Below, one piece after another: positions 52,735-61,558 of a stretch of DNA of 64,000 nt. Under the pieces are notes generated by a model. That model saw nothing but the letters and a program-made list of their open reading frames with translations, did no database searches and was not told where the DNA came from. Source of the stretch: Furfurilactobacillus milii (GTDB lineage Bacteria > Bacillota > Bacilli > Lactobacillales > Lactobacillaceae); contig NZ_JAIWJF010000004.1 of the NCBI RefSeq assembly GCF_021654115.1, forward strand, positions 62,001-126,000. Direction: 5' to 3'. The position numbers and the translations under genes were made by a program. Each line of letters begins with the position of its first letter. Positions within the stretch are counted from its first letter, which is position 1.

Positions 52735-52775
52735 AGATGGTTTTATCAGCAGGAAATATGCTGGTAAAACCATCT
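52735..52775 (-). terminator. hsp20 terminator
   Basis: On the minus strand AGATGGTTTTACCAGCA and TGCTGATAAAACCATCT form a near-perfect hairpin followed by six T residues. Confidence 0.88.
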
Positions 52776-52806
52776 GATAAATCATTACCTAGAAAGTTTG
52801 TTTAAA

Positions 52807-53232
52807 CTAGTTTATTTCAATATCGTGATTACGTTCTTCACTGGCATCCGTCTTAGGTAACTTGATGGTCAATACACCGCCATCATAATGCGCTTCAATG
52901 TTATCACGATCAACGTTTGGCAAATAGAATGAACGATTTACGTTACTGTAACTACGTTCATGGCGAAGAACACGTCCATCATCATCTTTGTCCTCACGGT
53001 CATTTTCATGTTCAGCTTGAATGGTCAACGTATCATTGTTGTACTGCAACTTAATGCCATCTTTTTTAAAGCCAGGCAACTCGGCACTTACTTCGAAATC
53101 CTTGTCATGTTCAACCACATCGGCGCGCATTGAGCCACCGTGACGTGTCATGTCAAACATGTTGCGTGGGAAACCAGAGAAAAAGTCGTCCTGAGGGTCG
53201 TTAAAATCATCATTTCTTAAATCGTAACGCAT
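52807..53232 (-). CDS. hsp20: Small heat shock protein, Hsp20 family
   Basis: The 141-residue protein has a phenylalanine-rich N-terminal arm (DDFFSGFPRNMFD) and an alpha-crystallin domain with FEVSAELPGFKKDGI and the A-x-x-x-n-GVLTI end GGVLTIKLPK. It holds unfolding proteins during heat or ethanol stress. I chose the ATG at 53232, 8 bases after AAGGAAGG; an in-frame TTG lies upstream in that site. A CtsR-like operator lies 61 bp upstream. Confidence 0.93.
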   Translation of the reverse strand: MRYDLRNDDFNDPQDDFFSGFPRNMFDMTRHGGSMRADVVEHDKDFEVSAELPGFKKDGIKLQYNNDTLTIQAEHENDREDKDDDGRVLRHERSYSNVNRSFYLPNVDRDNIEAHYDGGVLTIKLPKTDASEERNHDIEIN

Positions 53233-53292
53233 ATCAAAAGCCTTCCTTTTCAATAGTCTTAAATGGTTACTCCCATCTACACAGAATATAAT

Positions 53293-53309
53293 AGTCAGTA
53301 TTGGTCAAA
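53293..53309. promoter_or_regulatory. CtsR-like operator at hsp20
   Basis: AGTCAGTATTGGTCAAA keeps the direct heptads of the CtsR box (RGTCAAANANRGTCAAA) with three mismatches, the second heptad perfect. CtsR control of hsp20 is known in other lactic acid bacteria. Confidence 0.5.
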
Positions 53310-53360
53310 CTTTCAAGTGGTTTGTTCTAATTTTTGCACATTATTTTTTAGGCATCACAA

Positions 53361-53392
53361 AAGGCCTTCTAGCAGCGATGTCAGAAGACCTT
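53361..53392 (-). terminator. Terminator of the small acidic gene
   Basis: On the minus strand AAGGTCTTCT pairs with AGAAGGCCTT, followed by TTTTG, just after the stop at 53412. Confidence 0.7.
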
Positions 53393-53411
53393 CAGTAACA
53401 TATTTTAATTT

Positions 53412-53774
53412 TTAGTACGTTTCATCTTCAACCAAACCACCGTTTGGCTTCAACTCATTTACACCCAATTCTTTACCCAAAACAAGTAATGCGTCTTCAC
53501 GCGTCTTGATTTGATCCATATCCCAAATTGCGGAATGAATGGATGAATCATCGTAATCAAATTGTTCAAAGTAAATATATGGGTCTGAGTTACGGTCTTC
53601 TGAAGCTGCGATAATCTTAGTCGAGAAGCCATGCGCCCAATCCCGATCGTCTAATTTCGGAAAGTCCTTTACTGAAATAAAGCCCTTGTCTGCAATAATA
53701 TCTAAGGCTTTCTTAACGTCGGCATCGTCATATTCAATGTTGGCATCATTATATTGTCCGTTCTCGTCTGCCAT
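53412..53774 (-). CDS. Unknown small acidic protein
   Basis: I do not recognise this protein of about 120 residues. It is very acidic (NIEYDDADVKKALDII, QFDYDDSSIHSA), soluble and without membrane or signal segments. GAGGAG lies before a cluster of ATGs at 53783, 53777 and 53774; I use the last, giving MADENGQYNDAN. It is a single-gene unit with its own terminator, next to the second A/B repeat pair. Confidence 0.72.
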   Translation of the reverse strand: MADENGQYNDANIEYDDADVKKALDIIADKGFISVKDFPKLDDRDWAHGFSTKIIAASEDRNSDPYIYFEQFDYDDSSIHSAIWDMDQIKTREDALLVLGKELGVNELKPNGGLVEDETY

Positions 53775-53878
53775 CATCAGCATCTCCTCTTTATTTATAA
53801 ATCCAGCATAGCACTGTGGATTTTAAATGGTAAGCGAATCCACTCTTTTCTGCTGACCATCCTAATATCTGTCGTTCC

Positions 53879-54045
53879 AGCAAATAGAGACGCCGTTTCA
53901 TGGGACCGGTCTCAGCCCGAAAGGCACGGTCTTCGACCTCGATTCAGAGCCGAAGCCCACATCTCTGAAGTCGTCCCGCACTCACTAAGCGGCTCCACCC
54001 CTTGCCGCTAAGTGGCGCCTTCACGAAACTCTGTCTCTATTTGCT
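53879..54045 (-). repeat. Structured intergenic repeat, subfamily A, copy 8
   Basis: The outer arms AGCAAATAGAGAC and GTCTCTATTTGCT are a perfect 13-base pair. On the minus strand hairpin 1 is CCACTTAGCGGC / GCCGCTTAGTG, hairpin 2 TTCAGAG/CTCTGAA, and hairpin 3 precedes CTGAGACCGGTCCCATG. Junctions TTTCGTG, GGGACGA and CGAGGTCGAAGACC match copies 1 and 3. It forms a divergent pair with B copy 9. Confidence 0.78.
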
Positions 54046-54136
54046 TCCACTATGTAATAGCTGGTTTCTTCCCAACATTCAGATAAAAGAGTTTAAGTTT
54101 ACAATTGTCGTTTGCCCGTTACTGATAGAAGCGTGA

Positions 54137-54316
54137 GGGCGTCAACATTGAAACCAAGTCGTGAAAGTAACGTTAATTCGGCGGGTTATCCGAATTTAGG
54201 TTACGGACGGTCGCAGAGACTCGGCTCTCCACGAGGCTTTGCGGCGAGGTGAACGCCCTCCGCTTTTCAGGGGGGGCTCGAACCAGTCCCCCGACGGCGT
54301 TTCAATGTTGACAACC
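54137..54316 (+). repeat. Structured intergenic repeat, subfamily B, copy 9
   Basis: Arms GTCAACATTGAAA and TTTCAATGTTGAC are exact complements. Hairpin 1 (GTAAC-ATTCGG / CCGAAT-GTTAC) is close to copy 2; hairpin 2 is AGACTCG/CGAGGCT, and hairpin 3 has a G-rich change (CAGGGGGGGCTCGAACCAG). The junction GGACGGTC and GGCGAGGTGAA are kept. It lies about 110 bp before the CBS-gene promoter; 53775-54426 holds only the two repeats and short spacers. Confidence 0.75.
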
Positions 54317-54426
54317 GGAAGCGACAGCATAGCTAAATATAGAAGATAAAAAGTATTAGCACAGTGTTTAATGCTAATAATGACAACATAATCGTTACTT
54401 ATTTGCGAATAAGCGCGTAAAGTGTT

Positions 54427-54454
54427 TTGTTCTCTATAGCTGGCGCGTTATAAT
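54427..54454 (+). promoter_or_regulatory. Promoter of the CBS-domain gene
   Basis: TTGTTC (54427-54432) and TATAAT (54449-54454) are 16 bp apart, giving a short leader of about 30 nt to the preferred TTG start. Confidence 0.6.
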
Positions 54455-54493
54455 TGTGGCAGACTTTTGAAACAAGAAATGGGGAATATTCCG

Positions 54494-55873
54494 TTGGATA
54501 GTGGTGAAATAATTAGCAACTTAGTCATTATGCTAATTACTTTTGTATTTGCTACCTTTTTCGTGGCGGCTGAATTTGCGTTGGTACAAACGCGGCCAAG
54601 TGTTCTGGAAGAAGAACAGGATAAACGCGAAAAGACATCAAAGAAGATCGATGTGGCCACCAGAATGGTCCACAACTTAAATGAATATTTATCAACAACA
54701 CAGGTTGGTACCACACTGTGTGGGATTATCCTTGGTTGGATCGGTGAAGAAACCGTAACAACGATGTTGGTTGACCTGTTTGGCATCGTTAACCTCAATT
54801 TCAATACAACCTTGGCACATGCTATCGGTTCTGTTGTTGGGATTATCTTGCTGACGTACTTTGAAGTGGTTATCACCGAAATCGTACCAAAGAACATCGC
54901 GATTGACCGGCCATTCCAAGTTTTGATGTTGGTTGTTACACCTTTACGTTACTTCCACGTGGCTTTCTACCCATTCGTTTGGTTATTAAACACTTCGGCA
55001 AACGGCATCGTGAAAATGATGGGGATGAAGCCTGCTTCTGAAAGTGACGAAGCCTTCAGTCAGGCTGAAATCCTGAACTTGTCACGAAACGCCGTCTCCG
55101 GTGGTGAACTTGATCAGGAAGATTACGTGTTCATGCAGCGGGCGTTTGAAATGAACGACAAGGTTGCCCGTGACATCATGATCGACCGTACGCAGTTGGA
55201 AGTCGTCGACGTCACTGACACTGTTAAGGACGCTCTGCAGGTTTACTTAACTGAGCAATTCAGTCGCCTCCCCGTTGTCGCTGATGGTGATAAGGATAAA
55301 ATCTTGGGTTACGTCTTTAACTACGATTTGATCCGTCAAAGTCAGGTTGACGATTCCATCAGTGTTGCGAAAGTGTTGCGGAACATTATCACGGTACCCG
55401 AAACCATGCCAATCCAAGATGTGCTGAAACAAATGATCAACAAGCAAACGCCAATCGTTGTGGTTGTTGATGAATATGGTGGTACTTCTGGGATCGTTAC
55501 GGATAAGGATATCTACGAAGAACTGTTCGGCACTGTTCATGACGAAATCGATGATGTCTCTGACGAATATATCTTCAAGCAAGATGATGGTTCTTACCAT
55601 GTCTCTGGGAAAATGACGTTATATGATTTTGAACGTTATTTTCAAACGGACATCAAGAAGTTTGAAGAGTCCGAAGTGGTTACGCTAACGGGTTACATCA
55701 TTGAAGCAGATCCAGATATCAAGGCTGGTGACAGTTATCAAATTGGTGACTTCCAATTTACCGCTCTTGATTACGAAAATGCTTATATTAACTGGTTTGA
55801 AGTAATTCGCAAGCCCGTTGAAAATGATGAAACAAATAGTGATTCCGAAGCACAAGATACGAATGAAGACTAA
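54494..55873 (+). CDS. CNNM/CorC-HlyC-type membrane protein with CBS domains
   Basis: The protein (459 residues) has an N-terminal DUF21/CNNM domain with helices (LITFVFATFFVAAEFALVQ and VVGIILLTYFEVVITEIVPK), paired CBS domains (IMIDRTQLEVVD and VVVVDEYGGTSGIVT) and a C-terminal CorC_HlyC domain. Such proteins are linked to magnesium or other ion efflux. I prefer the TTG at 54494 (TGGGGA 8 bases upstream; MDSGEIIS start); ATG 54479 and TTG 54467 lack a site. The tail is acidic. Confidence 0.9.
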   Translation: MDSGEIISNLVIMLITFVFATFFVAAEFALVQTRPSVLEEEQDKREKTSKKIDVATRMVHNLNEYLSTTQVGTTLCGIILGWIGEETVTTMLVDLFGIVNLNFNTTLAHAIGSVVGIILLTYFEVVITEIVPKNIAIDRPFQVLMLVVTPLRYFHVAFYPFVWLLNTSANGIVKMMGMKPASESDEAFSQAEILNLSRNAVSGGELDQEDYVFMQRAFEMNDKVARDIMIDRTQLEVVDVTDTVKDALQVYLTEQFSRLPVVADGDKDKILGYVFNYDLIRQSQVDDSISVAKVLRNIITVPETMPIQDVLKQMINKQTPIVVVVDEYGGTSGIVTDKDIYEELFGTVHDEIDDVSDEYIFKQDDGSYHVSGKMTLYDFERYFQTDIKKFEESEVVTLTGYIIEADPDIKAGDSYQIGDFQFTALDYENAYINWFEVIRKPVENDETNSDSEAQDTNED

Positions 55874-55884
55874 TTTTTTAAAGT

Positions 55885-55929
55885 AAAAGACCAGCCAAAC
55901 ATCTGCAAATGACGTTTGACTGGTCTTTT
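55885..55929. terminator. Bidirectional terminator
   Basis: AAAGACCAG-CAAAC and GTTTG-CTGGTCTTT arms lie between the convergent CBS-domain gene and the HpaB-like gene. Confidence 0.85.
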
Positions 55930-55939
55930 AGTATCCAAT

Positions 55940-57357
55940 TTATTTCAAAATCCGTTTCAACATGGCATCGCCAATATGTAAATCTTCGCTATGATAATGC
56001 TGTGCGCGAATTCGAACCGGATCACCACCATGATAATATTCATACATTAACTGCCGTTGACCAAAACTTTCCCCGCTAACATCCCAGCTCAGGTTAAGTA
56101 ACTTAGCACGATACTCGGCCGACATTAATGTGCTACTCATCATTTCATCCAACACGTGTCCTAATTTTCCATCAAAATCACGGCCGTCCGGCACACCCAT
56201 CATTGATCCTGCTCCAAGTTTCTGAATTGTTGTTAAAGCTAATTCATACATTTTCGGCAACTGAGCACGAATCGCAAGCAACGGTTGCAAGTTGGGACCA
56301 AATACACCCGCGTCATCCATTGAACCGGTTAGTTCTGAATTAACCAACGCGCCGCGAACTAATTCCAAGTTAGCCGTTAGATTGCCCAACATTTCCTGTA
56401 CGTTTAAATATTTATCTACCCCAAGCCGCTGCGCTAGTTCAATAGCCAGACTCGTTACAAATTCAAGCTTAACTGAACCACGTGCCTGGTCCTGCAATGT
56501 CGTATGCTGAAATAAACCACTTTCTATAAAGAATTGATTTGATTTTTTTACATCCTGAAAAACAAATACGTCCGACCAAGGAATAAAGACATCTTCAAAT
56601 ATGATGTAAGCATCAATTTCGTCAAAAGCATTACTCAATGGATAGTCAAACTCACTATGCTCTGGGCGATTAAAAGGTTTTCTACAAACAATAGATAATC
56701 CATCAGAATTGATTGGTAGCCAAAAAGCCAGTGCATAATCCTCATCCCCCGGTGCTAATGTTGGTGTGTTGGTGTGTTAAAGATTAGCAGTTCGTTAGAT
56801 AGCGGTGCTAAAGTATTTACCATCTTGGCGCCATTAACGTAAATACCTTCGCTAGTTACTTTACTGGCTTTCACTCCTGTAGCACCCTTTGCAACTTCAT
56901 GTAGTTCTTTTGAACGATCTATCTGTGGGTTTTGCAACGCATGAGATACGAATACATCAGATTGTTTGACCCTGGCACAATAAGCATCAGCATTAGACGA
57001 AAAGTTGGTATATTTATTACTTCCCAAAAACTTTGTGTGCGCAGCAAAAGCTGGTATTCCGGAATCAATAAAATCAGGTGTCCGACCCAACATGCCATAC
57101 GACTGGACTGCAATGTCTTGATATACTCGTCGTTTGGCCGTCAGATCCTGAACCGTATGCGGTGTTTTAAAGACAATGTCGTATTGTTGCCCATCTTCCG
57201 CATACATATGTGTCTCTGGATGTGTTTGTTGTAAACGATAGTAAGCATTCACATATGACAATGTTTTGATAAATACAGGTTCCTTAGACGGCAGGGCCAG
57301 CTTTTTACCGTTCAAATAGACTGACCGACCGTCATCTAAATTCGATGCTAACAACAT
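55940..57357 (-). pseudogene. HpaB-like flavin-dependent hydroxylase, frameshifted by an 8-bp tandem duplication
   Basis: Two frames encode the two halves of a 4-hydroxyphenylacetate 3-hydroxylase family protein. The first (from ATG 57357, GGGGGAG upstream) holds the N-terminal domain and runs to TAG at 56755; the second holds FDEIDAYIIFEDVFIPWSDVF and ends with SGESFGQRQLMYEYYHGGDPVR (in two motif blocks). The break falls at a duplicated TTGGTGTG (56761-56776). Removing one unit restores NTPTLAPGDEDYALAFW and one frame of exactly 470 codons, close to family length. HpaB enzymes hydroxylate phenols with FADH2. It may be a recent pseudogene or a phase-variable gene. Confidence 0.87.
56761..56776. 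repeat. 8-bp tandem duplication that shifts the HpaB-like frame
   Basis: TTGGTGTG occurs twice in a row. Eight bases is not a multiple of three, so gain or loss of one unit switches the downstream frame. Slipped-strand mispairing is the likely cause. Confidence 0.9.
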
Positions 57358-57525
57358 TGAAAACTCCCCCAGTTTCAATTTTTCTGTGTTCAAGCACATG
57401 TTTCACACTATTTGTTTCTTGGACGATAATTCAGCCCTGCCAACTGACCGGCATCCCCCTCAACAGCGGTTTCCGTCTGCCGACCTGCTATCAAAGGCTA
57501 GTAGCGAGGTGCAGGATTGCAGATT

Positions 57526-58362
57526 TCATTGCTCCTGAACCTCCGCCAAGTCTGACGCTGTGATACCAAACATCTTCATCAAAAACTTTGGCACGCCATC
57601 TTCGTCGACCGGAACAGTTGTTGTCGCCGCTTGATCAATCACTGCCTGTGGAGAATCAGCCATCGCAACGCTGGTCTGTGCCTCGCTGAACATTGGCGCA
57701 TCATTGAGTCCGTTACCGAACACAATAGTATGCGCGGCATCGATATGTAGCTGTTGTTGTACTGACCTAAGCGCAGTTGCCTTACTGACACCCTTGGGAA
57801 TTAACTCGATGTTCCACGGATTTGATGCTGACAATGAGAATAAACCAGTCTCGTCAAACGCTTGACGCGCTAACGCTAACTTGTCGCCGTCGTGTGACAC
57901 TGCCAAGCCATTTGTAATCGTATCTGCGATCATTTTTACATCGACGCTATCTTTCAAGTAAATCGTACCAGTGTCAACGCCGCGTCGTAAGAATCGCATA
58001 TGCTCAATCGCCTCGTGTTCAGTGGACGTGTGAAAAGTATCCTTCAAGTTGAACAAACGGAGTGTTAGTCCGTAGCGCTCACAAATTTCATACGCAGCAA
58101 TGGCCGCATCCGTGCCAAGCAGCGTTTGATGAATCTGCTCACCTTGAGCAATCACCGCCCCATTGGAACAGATGATGTTCATGTCAGGACTTAATTGATT
58201 GCCAATTGACCGTGCCAACGCAAGCAATCGTCCACTAGCAATATATGTTTCGTGACCCTCCGCTCGAAGTTTGGCAAACACTGCTTTCGTCAAGGGTGAC
58301 ACAATTTGGCTCTTCGGAATTAACGTGCCATCAATATCTGTAACAATTAAATAATGTGTCAT
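57526..58362 (-). CDS. Cof-type HAD phosphatase
   Basis: The 278-residue protein has motif I IVTDIDGTLIPKS, motif II in YIASGR, a type IIB cap and motif III/IV in KATAL and VFGNGLNDAPMF. It removes phosphate from small metabolites; substrate unknown. I chose the ATG at 58362 because CGGAGG lies 7 bases before it; the longer frame starts in a region without a site. It is divergent from nrdI. The 168-bp gap to the HpaB-like gene holds nothing I recognise. Confidence 0.92.
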   Translation of the reverse strand: MTHYLIVTDIDGTLIPKSQIVSPLTKAVFAKLRAEGHETYIASGRLLALARSIGNQLSPDMNIICSNGAVIAQGEQIHQTLLGTDAAIAAYEICERYGLTLRLFNLKDTFHTSTEHEAIEHMRFLRRGVDTGTIYLKDSVDVKMIADTITNGLAVSHDGDKLALARQAFDETGLFSLSASNPWNIELIPKGVSKATALRSVQQQLHIDAAHTIVFGNGLNDAPMFSEAQTSVAMADSPQAVIDQAATTTVPVDEDGVPKFLMKMFGITASDLAEVQEQ

Positions 58363-58498
58363 TAACAATTCCTCCGTTAACACCATTTTACGCCTGTCCA
58401 TGATGCGTCTGGAAGCTAGATTGCGAATCGTCAAGACTGGTTTCAAAAAAATCCTTGCTGTACACTCAACTTAAATCAAAAACGAGGAGTTCATATGC

Positions 58499-58966
58499 AT
58501 GACGCCATTAAACATTCGCTACATATCTATTGAAGGAAACACCCGCAGTTTCGTCAGTCACCTTGCTGAATATGCTGACAAACAACATGAAGAAAATGCT
58601 GACAAACCCACACTTAAGGTTGAAGAAATCTCCGAACAATCAGATTTTATCGATGAAACAGAGCCCTACTTTGCGTTTGTCCCAACCTATCTAGACGGTG
58701 GCAATGGCATCGACAATGGCGTTAAAGAGCTAATGACAAATGTCCTTGGTGAATACATTGCCTATCATGATAACCGCAAACAATGTTTAGGCGTGATTGG
58801 TTCCGGTAACCGCAATTTCAACGAACAGTATTGTTTAACAGCCCGTCGCTATGCCGACAAATATGGCTTCCCATTTTTAGCTGACTACGAGTTGCGTGGA
58901 ACGACCCGCGACGTCACCCGTATTTATGATTTAATCGTTAAAACAGCTATTCAAGCAGCCAAATAA
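58499..58966 (+). CDS. nrdI: Flavodoxin-like NrdI protein
   Basis: The 155-residue protein has the NrdI pattern: ISIEGNTRSFVSHLAEYA for FMN phosphate binding, FAFVPTYLDGGNG and LGVIGSGNRNFNEQYCLTARRY. NrdI supplies oxidant to assemble the manganese cofactor of class Ib ribonucleotide reductase. The ATG at 58499 is in frame, 9 bases after GAGGAG; the ATG four bases earlier soon stops. nrdE and nrdF are not in the window. Confidence 0.92.
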   Translation: MTPLNIRYISIEGNTRSFVSHLAEYADKQHEENADKPTLKVEEISEQSDFIDETEPYFAFVPTYLDGGNGIDNGVKELMTNVLGEYIAYHDNRKQCLGVIGSGNRNFNEQYCLTARRYADKYGFPFLADYELRGTTRDVTRIYDLIVKTAIQAAK

Positions 58967-59021
58967 AAATATCCTGAACAATGTGCACGTTCGCAAGTGC
59001 CGCACTGTTCAGGATATTTTT
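58967..59021. terminator. nrdI terminator
   Basis: AAATATCCTGAACA and TGTTCAGGATATTT arms with a GTGC/GCAC inner stem, ending TTTTT; it also suits the convergent MFS gene. Confidence 0.87.
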
Positions 59022-59035
59022 CATTTAAGAGGTAA

Positions 59036-60241
59036 TTATTTCGATGTTTTAGCCTGTTGTTTAACACGTTCTGAGTGCGCACGCCAATAAACGGCAACCA
59101 ACGCAATCATCTGCACGCCACCAACCGCCATGAATAAAACGGGGAATGTGGCATAATCTAGCATAAAGCCACCAAATAGTGGACCCAATGCACGGCCAAA
59201 CGCAATCGCCATGTTGGCAAAGCCCTGATAGCGGCCGGCTTCACTAGCAGGCGCTTTAACTGCGATCCAAGCCGGCAAGGCCGGATGGCCAATCATTTCA
59301 CCAAACGTAAGCACGATCATAGTGATCACAAACATTGCATAGGTGCGCGCAAAAATCAGCATAAAGAACGACGCTGCAAACAACGTGATCCCAACAACAA
59401 TGACGTTTTCAATCTTAAAACGCTCACTCCAGCGCGTAATTACTGGCTGTAACAACACGATAATGACACCGTTCAAAGTCCACAACAGGCTATAATTCAG
59501 CACAGGAATGCCTAAATTGGTCATGTGAACCGAAATCACACTTTCCCATTGTGAGTACGCCAGGTTAATCGCCAGCAATAACACTAAAATCAACGTGATC
59601 AAAACAGTTGGCCGTGATCGCTTTCGTGTGACACTGGTCTTAGCATTCTTAGATTGTGCCGTTGACCTGTTCGTTTGTGTTTGCGGCTTAACATTAAAGT
59701 GTAAGGCTACGACGAGCGTCAGGGCTGCGTAACAAACGGCCGCAATAATAAAAACCGTCGTAATACCAAATTTAATGGCATAGCCGACAATCAAGGTCCC
59801 AATCACGACCCCGATATTCATCGACACGTAAAGCATGTTAAACACATGCCGTGTCGAGGTAGATTTCACCCATGTTGCCAGTGAATTCAAAATGGTCATG
59901 TTGACGCCGTCGCCAAACCCGACAACTAGCAACAAAATGCCATATACCGGCCAACCATGCCAGAATATCAAGGCGACTACAGCTAGGGTAGCCAAAGCTG
60001 CTGACAGTACCCCCGTCTGATATGGTTTCCAGTGATCGAATAAATAACCGCCGACCGAATCACCGACGATCATCATCAAGGACATCCCCAATAACACCAG
60101 TCCTGATAAAGTAAGTGATTCATGAAGATAATTATGTAGATAAATCGTCGTCAGTGGCCATAAGAAACTCGCCCCGCTGTTATTCAACATGGATGCTACA
60201 AACAACCAGCTAAATTTAACTTCTGAACGTTGGGATGACAG
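59036..60241 (-). CDS. MFS transporter
   Basis: The protein has 12 hydrophobic segments, with a polar loop of Gln, Thr, Ser and Lys residues between helices 6 and 7. Loop 2-3 has GGYLFDHWKP, the MFS motif A position, and a late FGRALGPLFGG. The substrate is unknown; drug export is likely. The start is unclear. The frame from TTG 60205 cuts into helix 1, but the open frame continues to a CTG at 60241, nine bases after AAAGGAG, giving a polar lead SSQRSEVK. I use that rare start. Confidence 0.78.
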   Translation of the reverse strand: MSSQRSEVKFSWLFVASMLNNSGASFLWPLTTIYLHNYLHESLTLSGLVLLGMSLMMIVGDSVGGYLFDHWKPYQTGVLSAALATLAVVALIFWHGWPVYGILLLVVGFGDGVNMTILNSLATWVKSTSTRHVFNMLYVSMNIGVVIGTLIVGYAIKFGITTVFIIAAVCYAALTLVVALHFNVKPQTQTNRSTAQSKNAKTSVTRKRSRPTVLITLILVLLLAINLAYSQWESVISVHMTNLGIPVLNYSLLWTLNGVIIVLLQPVITRWSERFKIENVIVVGITLFAASFFMLIFARTYAMFVITMIVLTFGEMIGHPALPAWIAVKAPASEAGRYQGFANMAIAFGRALGPLFGGFMLDYATFPVLFMAVGGVQMIALVAVYWRAHSERVKQQAKTSK

Positions 60242-60402
60242 AAAAATCCACTCCTTTGAGTTCGTTTGTCCTACTTATCTCATTCTATCACGACGCCGAG
60301 ATTAGGTCGCCTATAGACGGTTAATTGATATTTATTCACAAGAATATTTATGAAAGTTACTTACTTAAAATTCGTATATCGCCTTTTTGTAAAGTTCGTT
60401 TC

Positions 60403-60413
60403 GTTTACGTTTA
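60403..60413. promoter_or_regulatory. Distal adhA operator candidate
   Basis: GTTTACGTTTA is the exact reverse complement of the core of the site at 60485-60498. The centres are 84 bp apart, about eight helical turns, which would permit looping. Confidence 0.45.
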
Positions 60414-60456
60414 AATTAAAAACATGTAAAAAAATTACAAATGCTCATTTATTCAC

Positions 60457-60485
60457 TTTAAATTCAACCGTTTGCCTGCTATGAT
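60457..60485 (+). promoter_or_regulatory. adhA promoter
   Basis: TATGAT (60480-60485) has a weak TTTAAA (60457-60462) 17 bp upstream. The leader is about 35 nt. Confidence 0.5.
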
Positions 60486-60498
60486 GTAAACGTAAACA
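60485..60498. promoter_or_regulatory. Proximal adhA operator, cre-like
   Basis: TGTAAACGTAAACA matches the cre consensus TGWAANCGNTNWCA except for one base. It overlaps the transcription start, where a bound CcpA-family protein would block the polymerase. Confidence 0.5.
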
Positions 60499-60526
60499 AA
60501 AAAGGACACATAAAGGAGATTGCTTC

Positions 60527-61549
60527 ATGAAAGCTGCTGTTGTTAGAGAACCAGTCGACGGATTTGTTGACGTTAAAGATGTTACATTACGTGATTTAAA
60601 ACCTGGTGAAGCTTTAGTAGATGTTGAATACTGTGGCCTTTGTCACACCGACCTTCACGTCGCTGCCGGTGACTTTGGTGAAAAGCCTGGCCGGATTATC
60701 GGTCATGAAGGTGTTGGGATCGTTTCTAAGGTTGCTGATGGCGTTGATGCCGTTAAAGTTGGCGACCGTGTCTCCATCGCTTGGTTCTTCAAGGGCTGTG
60801 GCCACTGTGAATATTGTCTGACTGGCCGTGAAACACTTTGCCGTCAGGTTCAAAATTCTGGTTTCACTGTTGACGGTGCGATGGCTGAACAAGTTATCGT
60901 TGACGCTAACTACGCTGTTAAGGTTCCGGATGGCTTGGACCCTGTTGAAGCAACTTCCTTAACTTGTGCCGGTGTTACAATGTACAAAGCAATCAAAGTT
61001 GCTGACGTAAAGCCTGGCCAATGGGTATCCGTTGTCGGTGCCGGTGGTTTAGGTAACTTGGCTATCCAATACGCTAAACACGTATTTGGTGCCCATGTTG
61101 TTGCCGTTGATGGTAACCCTGACAAATTGCAAGCTGCTAAAGAAGCCGGTGCTGACTTGCTAATCAACCGTCACGATGGTGATGTTGACAAGCAAATCCA
61201 AGAAAAGGTTGGCGGTGTTCACGCTGCTTTGGTTACTGCTGTTACTACTGCAGCCTTTGACCAAGCCGTTGACTCACTCCGCCCCGATGGTAAATTAGTT
61301 GCCGTTGCCTTACCACAAGGTGACATGCAATTGAACATTGCTAAGACGGTTCTTGATGGTATCGTCGTTGCTGGTTCATTGGTTGGTACTCGCCAAGACT
61401 TAGCCGAAACATTCCAGTTCGGTGCTGAAGGTTTAGTTCACCCAATCGTTAAGACTCGTAAATTATCAGAAATTAACGACATGATCCAAGAATTAATGGA
61501 CAACAAGGTTGTTGGTCGTAACGTCGTTGACTTCGTTCATAACAAGTAA
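60527..61549 (+). CDS. adhA: Zinc-dependent alcohol dehydrogenase (AdhP type)
   Basis: The 340-residue protein is a medium-chain dehydrogenase. Catalytic zinc ligands are Cys36 in YCGLCHTD, the His-Glu pair in GHEG at 59-62 and a later Cys in LTCAGVT. Structural zinc ligands are Cys91, 94, 97 and 105 in [16 protein letters not shown]. The NAD site is GAGGLGNLA. It reduces acetaldehyde or other aldehydes with NAD(P)H. AAGGAGA precedes the ATG. The high use of GTT/GCT codons fits strong expression. Confidence 0.95.
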   Translation: MKAAVVREPVDGFVDVKDVTLRDLKPGEALVDVEYCGLCHTDLHVAAGDFGEKPGRIIGHEGVGIVSKVADGVDAVKVGDRVSIAWFFKGCGHCEYCLTGRETLCRQVQNSGFTVDGAMAEQVIVDANYAVKVPDGLDPVEATSLTCAGVTMYKAIKVADVKPGQWVSVVGAGGLGNLAIQYAKHVFGAHVVAVDGNPDKLQAAKEAGADLLINRHDGDVDKQIQEKVGGVHAALVTAVTTAAFDQAVDSLRPDGKLVAVALPQGDMQLNIAKTVLDGIVVAGSLVGTRQDLAETFQFGAEGLVHPIVKTRKLSEINDMIQELMDNKVVGRNVVDFVHNK

Positions 61550-61558
61550 AAGATTAAA

